A stretch of DNA of 64,000 nucleotides from Nitrospirota bacterium (GTDB lineage: Bacteria; Nitrospirota; Thermodesulfovibrionia; Thermodesulfovibrionales; UBA6898). This document shows, piece by piece, positions 60,567-64,000 of the stretch (position 1 is the first letter of the stretch; the number at the start of each line of letters is the position of its first letter). The notes under the pieces were generated by a model. It did no database searches. It worked only from the letters and a program-made list of their open reading frames with translations, and was not told the origin of the DNA. The stretch spans positions 1 to 64,000 of the forward strand of contig JAJXTV010000002.1 in NCBI GenBank assembly GCA_021783515.1, written 5' to 3'. Made by a program: the position numbers and the translations under genes.

Positions 60567-60863
60567 CTACATGGTGTGACCAGCCGGGGCCTTGGTGTCT
60601 GACCCGTTGCCGGATTTGCCGGCCGGCTTGTCCGTCTTCCGGCCTTCAGCGGGCTGCGGCGCATTGCTTTTTCCCTTTGCCGTGATCTCCGAAAGGTCGT
60701 ACTTTCCTCCGACGCAGAACTTGCAGCCGCTCCCTTCGGAAACGTGGCCGCCTCCGAGAATGCACTGGTTTTCCGTTACTGCCAAGGCGCCCTGGGCGAG
60801 GAAGAGACTGGCGGATATGAAACATATGGCGATGATAGATCTAATCACTGTCGTATTTGTCAT
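60567..60863 (-). CDS. Small secreted protein of unknown function
   Basis: A 98-residue protein with a clear signal peptide (to QGALAVTENQ). A mature part follows with three cysteines (CILGGGHVSEGSGCKFCVGGKYDL) and then a flexible Lys/Pro/Ala-rich tail. CKFC could bind a metal or form a disulfide; there is no CxxCH heme motif. It lies 158 bases upstream of the tetraheme cytochrome on the same strand and may be co-transcribed. No family was recognised. Confidence 0.6.
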   Translation of the reverse strand: MTNTTVIRSIIAICFISASLFLAQGALAVTENQCILGGGHVSEGSGCKFCVGGKYDLSEITAKGKSNAPQPAEGRKTDKPAGKSGNGSDTKAPAGHTM

Positions 60864-61173
60864 TCGGTTCTCCCATTAATGAGAATAATCTGAGCGTGCC
60901 CTTTCGCACGTGCCGATAAGAAGTGAAGCGCGCCTCGCTACCTCCTCTCCTGATGGATTTTCAGAGGACCTTCAGCCGGAGGGATGTCCCTTTTTTTATA
61001 TTTCCGAAGCTGAAGATCTCCTGTCGCGTTGTTATCGCATATAGAAAGCTATCATTCGCGCAACCGGCCTGTCAATTTGAAGTTTCAATGAATAACAACC
61101 TTAAAATTTCAGTTATATTGTGGGGATGGCCGCCTTTTTGCGGGGGCGATGCCGGCAGGAAAGAGGCGAGGAG
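60864..61173. other. Intergenic region between the cytochrome-FeS cluster and the NapC-like cytochrome
   Basis: About 310 bases without a supported gene. The plus-strand ORF at 60923-61480 runs antisense into the NapC-like gene and lacks a ribosome binding site or family features. The right end contains the A-tract of the terminator at 61174-61207. It probably contains the promoter for the small secreted protein, but no convincing boxes were found. Confidence 0.4.
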
Positions 61174-61207
61174 AAAAAAAAGGGGCCGGGAAGGATTTCC
61201 CGGCCCC
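61174..61207 (-). terminator. Rho-independent terminator after the NapC/NirT-like cytochrome
   Basis: On the minus strand a perfect 11-bp stem (GGGGCCGGGAA/TTCCCGGCCCC, loop ATCC) is followed by eight T residues. It begins 13 bases after the cytochrome's stop. Confidence 0.93.
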
Positions 61208-61220
61208 GGTGATCAACCGG

Positions 61221-62219
61221 TTATGACAGGAACCTCTTGGGGTCCCTGTATTCGTGGCATTTTACGCATTCCTTCTTCGCCTTCTCCGGCGTTACGCGCC
61301 AGATATGGGGTTCGTGACACTGCTTGCACTTCAGGTTCATGCTCTGTATATGCAGCTTGTGCGCTCCCACATCCAGGATGTTCCTGTGGCAGGTCTCGCA
61401 GATACCCCAGTTGGGCCTCACGTTCTGGTGCGGCTTGTGGCACGTATAGCAGAAGAACTGCATCGGCGCGTCCGGGGTGAGTTTTATCTTGATCGCCTTT
61501 TTGATCGTGCTTTCGTCCGGCGTATAGTGCGTCACGTCGAGCGTGCCGTCGGCGAGCAGCTGCTTCCTCACCGCGTCGCTGCCGTGGCAGAAGAGGCATT
61601 TGTTCCGTCCGGGCTTGAGGTCCGGGGTCCTGTCGGTGTGGCAATTGAGGCAGGCCAATCCCGTCATGCCGGTCCCGTGGACCTCCCTGTTCTTATGGCA
61701 CTTGACGCAGAAGCGCGGCTCCGCCGTAAACTCGTGGATATTGTACCCGTGACATTTCACGCATTCGATCTGCTCCATGTAGTAGTGGCGCGCATGAAGA
61801 CGCGAATGGCTGATATTCTTCGCATCGGGATACTTCGGGTTCCTTTCCCAGTGGCACTTGTAGCAGATCTCCCAGGCCACGATGATCTCGCCGTGGCGCG
61901 GCGAGACTTTCCTGACGCCCTCGAAGGCGAACCGGTACATCTGGATCATCTGGTCCTTCTTCGTCGCGTGGTGGCACTCATGGCAGGTGACGCCTTTATG
62001 GACGCTGTGCGCCCATTTCTTGTTCTGCGCGTCATGCACGTGGCATGCGTTGCAGGCGTTCGGGTCATGCTCGAAATAATCGTTGATCCTGTAGGCCGTA
62101 TATCCCATGCCGACGATCATAAAGAGCGCCACCAGTGCGATAATGACCTTTGCTTTGGTCGAAATGCCTTCGCTGAACCAGGTGTAAATCCGGTTCAGGA
62201 GGTTGAACGGATTAAACAT
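61221..62219 (-). CDS. NapC/NirT-like membrane multiheme cytochrome c (11 hemes)
   Basis: A 332-residue cytochrome with one N-terminal membrane anchor (AKVIIALVALFMIVGMGYTAY). Eleven CxxCH sites follow, from CNACH near residue 56 to CVKCH near the C-terminus. The N-terminal part resembles NapC/NirT/NrfH menaquinol-oxidising cytochromes, with many more hemes after it. Probably takes electrons from menaquinol and passes them to periplasmic carriers. It lies 35 bases downstream of hemL with a GGGGAGG ribosome binding site, so heme precursor synthesis and a heme-rich protein share an operon. Terminated by a strong hairpin. Confidence 0.88.
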   Translation of the reverse strand: MFNPFNLLNRIYTWFSEGISTKAKVIIALVALFMIVGMGYTAYRINDYFEHDPNACNACHVHDAQNKKWAHSVHKGVTCHECHHATKKDQMIQMYRFAFEGVRKVSPRHGEIIVAWEICYKCHWERNPKYPDAKNISHSRLHARHYYMEQIECVKCHGYNIHEFTAEPRFCVKCHKNREVHGTGMTGLACLNCHTDRTPDLKPGRNKCLFCHGSDAVRKQLLADGTLDVTHYTPDESTIKKAIKIKLTPDAPMQFFCYTCHKPHQNVRPNWGICETCHRNILDVGAHKLHIQSMNLKCKQCHEPHIWRVTPEKAKKECVKCHEYRDPKRFLS

Positions 62220-62254
62220 TGTAAAGCCTCCCCTAAAGTCGTTGATTCGCAGTC

Positions 62255-63541
62255 TTATATTTTCTTAAATGCCCTGTATGCCGCCGCTGCGGTATGCCCG
62301 ATGTCTTTGTCGCTGTGCGCCAGAGACATGAACCCCGCTTCGAACTGGGACGGCGCGAGGTTGACGCCCTGCTGGAGCATCTCGGAAAAGAACGCAGAGA
62401 ACTTCCGGGTGTCCGCCGTCTTTGCCGTCGAGTAGTTGCAGACCTCCTTGTCGGTGAAGTAGGTGCAGAACATGGTGCCTGCACGATACAGGCGGGTCTT
62501 GACCCCCGCCCGTTTTGCCGCGTCGGCCAGTCCCTCTTCGAGGGCCGCCGCTTTTCTTTCTATCTTTTTGAAGGTCCCTGCCTTCGATAATTCCCTGAGC
62601 GTCTCTATGCCTGCGGTCATGGCAAGCGGATTGCCCGAGAGCGTGCCCGCCTGGTAGACCGGACCTTCGGGCGAAACCATCTGCATGATCTCTTTCTTCC
62701 CGCCGTAGGCCCCGACCGGCAGTCCTCCGCCGATCACCTTGCCGAGGCAGGTCATGTCAGGCCTGATCCCGTAATGGGCCTGGGCCCCGCCGAAGGAGAC
62801 CCTGAAGCCGGTCATCACTTCGTCGAAGATGAGGACGATACCGTGCTTCGCGGTGAGTTCCCTCAGCGTCTCGAGATATCCCGGGGCGGGGAGCACGCAG
62901 CCGATATTGCCGACCACCGGCTCGATAATCACGCAGGCGAGGGAGCGCCACTGCGCCCTGATCGTCTGTTTAAGGGCTTTTATGTCGTTAAGGGGGAGGG
63001 TGACGGTGTTCTGTGCATACGACTTCGGCACGCCCGGACTGTCGGGAACACCGAAGGTGGTCGCGCCGGACCCCGCCTTCACGAGAAGGCCGTCCGCATG
63101 TCCGTGGTAGCAGCCTTCGAACTTGATGATCTTGTCCCTTCCGGTAAAGCCCCTCGCGACCCTGATGGCGCTCATCGTCGCTTCGGTGCCGGAGTTCACC
63201 ATTCTCACCTTGTCCATCGACGGGTAGGCCTTCAGCACGAGCTCGGCCAGTTCGATCTCACGCGCGGTGGGAGCGCCGTAGCTTGTGCCCTTGTCGACCG
63301 CCTTCTTCAGGGCCTCGGTGACCCTGGGATGCGCGTGGCCGAGGATCATGGGCCCCCACGAAAGCACATAATCGACGTAGGAATTGCCGTCTGCGTCGTA
63401 GATCCGCGACCCCTTCGCCTTTTCGATGAAAAGGGGATTGCCGCCAACCGCCCGGAAGGCCCGGACAGGGCTGTTTACGCCGCCGGGGATTACGGAGAGC
63501 GCCTTAGTGAAGAGTCTTTTCGACTTCGTGAAATTTCTCAT
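62255..63541 (-). CDS. hemL: Glutamate-1-semialdehyde 2,1-aminomutase
   Basis: PLP enzyme making 5-aminolevulinate for heme synthesis. The ORF track begins at a TTG; I take ATG 63541 ([11 protein letters not shown]). Typical sequence throughout: [74 protein letters not shown] and the PLP lysine in [17 protein letters not shown] (Lys268 from this start). Full length (428). It is upstream of an 11-heme cytochrome in the same operon. A promoter with consensus TTGACA lies at 63565-63592. Confidence 0.96.
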   Translation of the reverse strand: MRNFTKSKRLFTKALSVIPGGVNSPVRAFRAVGGNPLFIEKAKGSRIYDADGNSYVDYVLSWGPMILGHAHPRVTEALKKAVDKGTSYGAPTAREIELAELVLKAYPSMDKVRMVNSGTEATMSAIRVARGFTGRDKIIKFEGCYHGHADGLLVKAGSGATTFGVPDSPGVPKSYAQNTVTLPLNDIKALKQTIRAQWRSLACVIIEPVVGNIGCVLPAPGYLETLRELTAKHGIVLIFDEVMTGFRVSFGGAQAHYGIRPDMTCLGKVIGGGLPVGAYGGKKEIMQMVSPEGPVYQAGTLSGNPLAMTAGIETLRELSKAGTFKKIERKAAALEEGLADAAKRAGVKTRLYRAGTMFCTYFTDKEVCNYSTAKTADTRKFSAFFSEMLQQGVNLAPSQFEAGFMSLAHSDKDIGHTAAAAYRAFKKI

Positions 63542-63564
63542 ATATACCAACCAAATCTACTTAA

Positions 63565-63592
63565 TTTATCATAATGATTCAGCCCTTGTCAA
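63565..63592 (-). promoter_or_regulatory. Putative sigma-70 promoter of the hemL operon
   Basis: On the minus strand a perfect TTGACA (63592-63587), then 16 bases, then GATAAA (63570-63565). It would start transcription about 15-20 bases before the hemL ATG. The divergent gap also serves the lipoprotein gene at 63669. Confidence 0.5.
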
Positions 63593-63668
63593 AAAGCCTG
63601 CAATAACCGATCTTCATGTTATAAAATAAGGTTGGCAACAAAAAATTCGAATCTTTCGGAGGAATTTA

Positions 63669-64000
63669 ATGAAGAGGATTGCGGCAACTTTCTTTTTGAT
63701 TGCGCTGCTGGCTTCCTGCTCACAGAAGACTGCGGAGCAGCAGGCACAGGGGCCTTTCGTGGCGAAGGTCGGCAACGACGTCATCACGCAGGCCGATTTT
63801 GAGCGGGAGTTGGGCTCCCTGCCCGATTATGCGAAACAGATGTTCGAGGGGGAGGCTGGCAAGGAGAAGTTCCTCGATGAGGTCATCAAGAAGGACATCC
63901 TGTACCAGGAGGCGGTGAAGAAGGGGATCGACAAGGAGCCCGATTTTAAGAACAAGATGGAGGAGTTTCGGAAACTGACGCTGGCCTCCATGCTGCTCGA
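63669..64000 (+). CDS. Peptidyl-prolyl isomerase lipoprotein, parvulin/SurA-like (partial)
   Basis: The frame starts at ATG 63669 with CGGAGGAA just upstream and runs off the right edge (110 codons seen). A lipoprotein signal (MKRIAATFFLIALLASC) is followed by VAKVGNDVITQADFEREL, the opening typical of SurA/PpiC-type chaperones, and a helical region. The catalytic rotamase domain is beyond the window. It would help fold outer-membrane or exported proteins. It is divergent from hemL. Confidence 0.78.
   Translation, partial: MKRIAATFFLIALLASCSQKTAEQQAQGPFVAKVGNDVITQADFERELGSLPDYAKQMFEGEAGKEKFLDEVIKKDILYQEAVKKGIDKEPDFKNKMEEFRKLTLASMLL

Noticed and set aside
61254-62435. Long plus-strand ORF of 393 residues
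   Set aside because: Lies opposite the 11-heme cytochrome and part of hemL. The real genes have eleven heme motifs and the aminomutase signature; this frame has neither.
1-64000. CRISPR arrays, rRNA genes, phage or recognisable transposase genes
   Set aside because: No regularly spaced repeats, rRNA motifs, integrase or transposase signatures were seen on either strand.

Overview
The window looks like a GC-rich, Gram-negative, anaerobically respiring bacterium. It combines multiheme c-type cytochromes, a type II secretion secretin, outer-membrane barrels, and an exosortase/PEP-CTERM exopolysaccharide locus. This mix is typical of Nitrospirota (Thermodesulfovibrionia-like) and some Desulfobacterota. 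The sequence alone does not decide between them.

Layout. (1) 1-3.3 kb, minus strand: gspC, gspD and the start of a probable gspE. GspD carries a C-terminal domain resembling a subtilase propeptide. (2) 3.4-10.7 kb, plus strand: an outer-membrane porin-cytochrome module. An 11-heme lipoprotein with its own terminator is followed by a porin, an 8-heme periplasmic cytochrome and a 12-heme lipoprotein, ending in a strong terminator. (3) 10.8-13.9 kb, plus strand: moeA, then a translationally coupled formyltransferase and polysaccharide deacetylase. (4) 14.0-16.9 kb: tRNA-Val(GAC) and three tandem PEP-CTERM paralogues. (5) 17.0-25.0 kb, minus strand: a CAP-domain protein, polysaccharide export protein, initiating sugar transferase, PrsT-type TPR lipoprotein, a PEP-CTERM protein, EpsI and exosortase. 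(6) 25.0-29.2 kb: a decayed accessory patch. It holds fragments of one DUF218/YdcF-like gene around a complete copy, a DUF4160/DUF2442 cassette inside one fragment, a HicB remnant with an in-frame stop, and an AAA/DUF4143 ATPase bracketed by direct repeats. (7) 29.2-36.8 kb, more AT-rich and probably acquired: methyltransferases, two tandem acyltransferases, an FkbM methyltransferase and a glycosyltransferase. (8) 37.1-52.6 kb, minus strand: glycosyltransferases, a radical SAM protein, a formyltransferase-deacetylase fusion, flippase, WecB and O-antigen ligase. (9) 52.6-57.5 kb: the exosortase-associated core of barrel protein, ATPase, tyrosine autokinase and chain-length determinant. (10) 57.9-63.5 kb, minus strand: an NrfD/NrfC-like quinone module with a tetraheme cytochrome, then hemL directly upstream of an 11-heme NapC/NirT-like cytochrome. 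(11) The right edge holds the start of a parvulin/SurA-like lipoprotein.

How the parts fit. The NrfCD-cytochrome unit and the NapC-like cytochrome could pass electrons from menaquinol into the periplasm. The porin-cytochrome module could carry them across the outer membrane. HemL supplies a heme precursor and MoeA molybdenum cofactor. The EPS genes supply sugar activation, lipid-linked assembly (initiating transferase, glycosyltransferases, flippase, ligase or polymerase), chain-length control, export, and exosortase processing of four PEP-CTERM proteins encoded here. No PrsK/PrsR-type regulators were seen, so control may lie outside the window.

The most unusual signals are the DUF218 fragment array with its nested cassette, the same formyltransferase-deacetylase pair occurring both split and fused, the GspD C-terminal domain, and the loss of the conserved start codon in the third PEP-CTERM paralogue.
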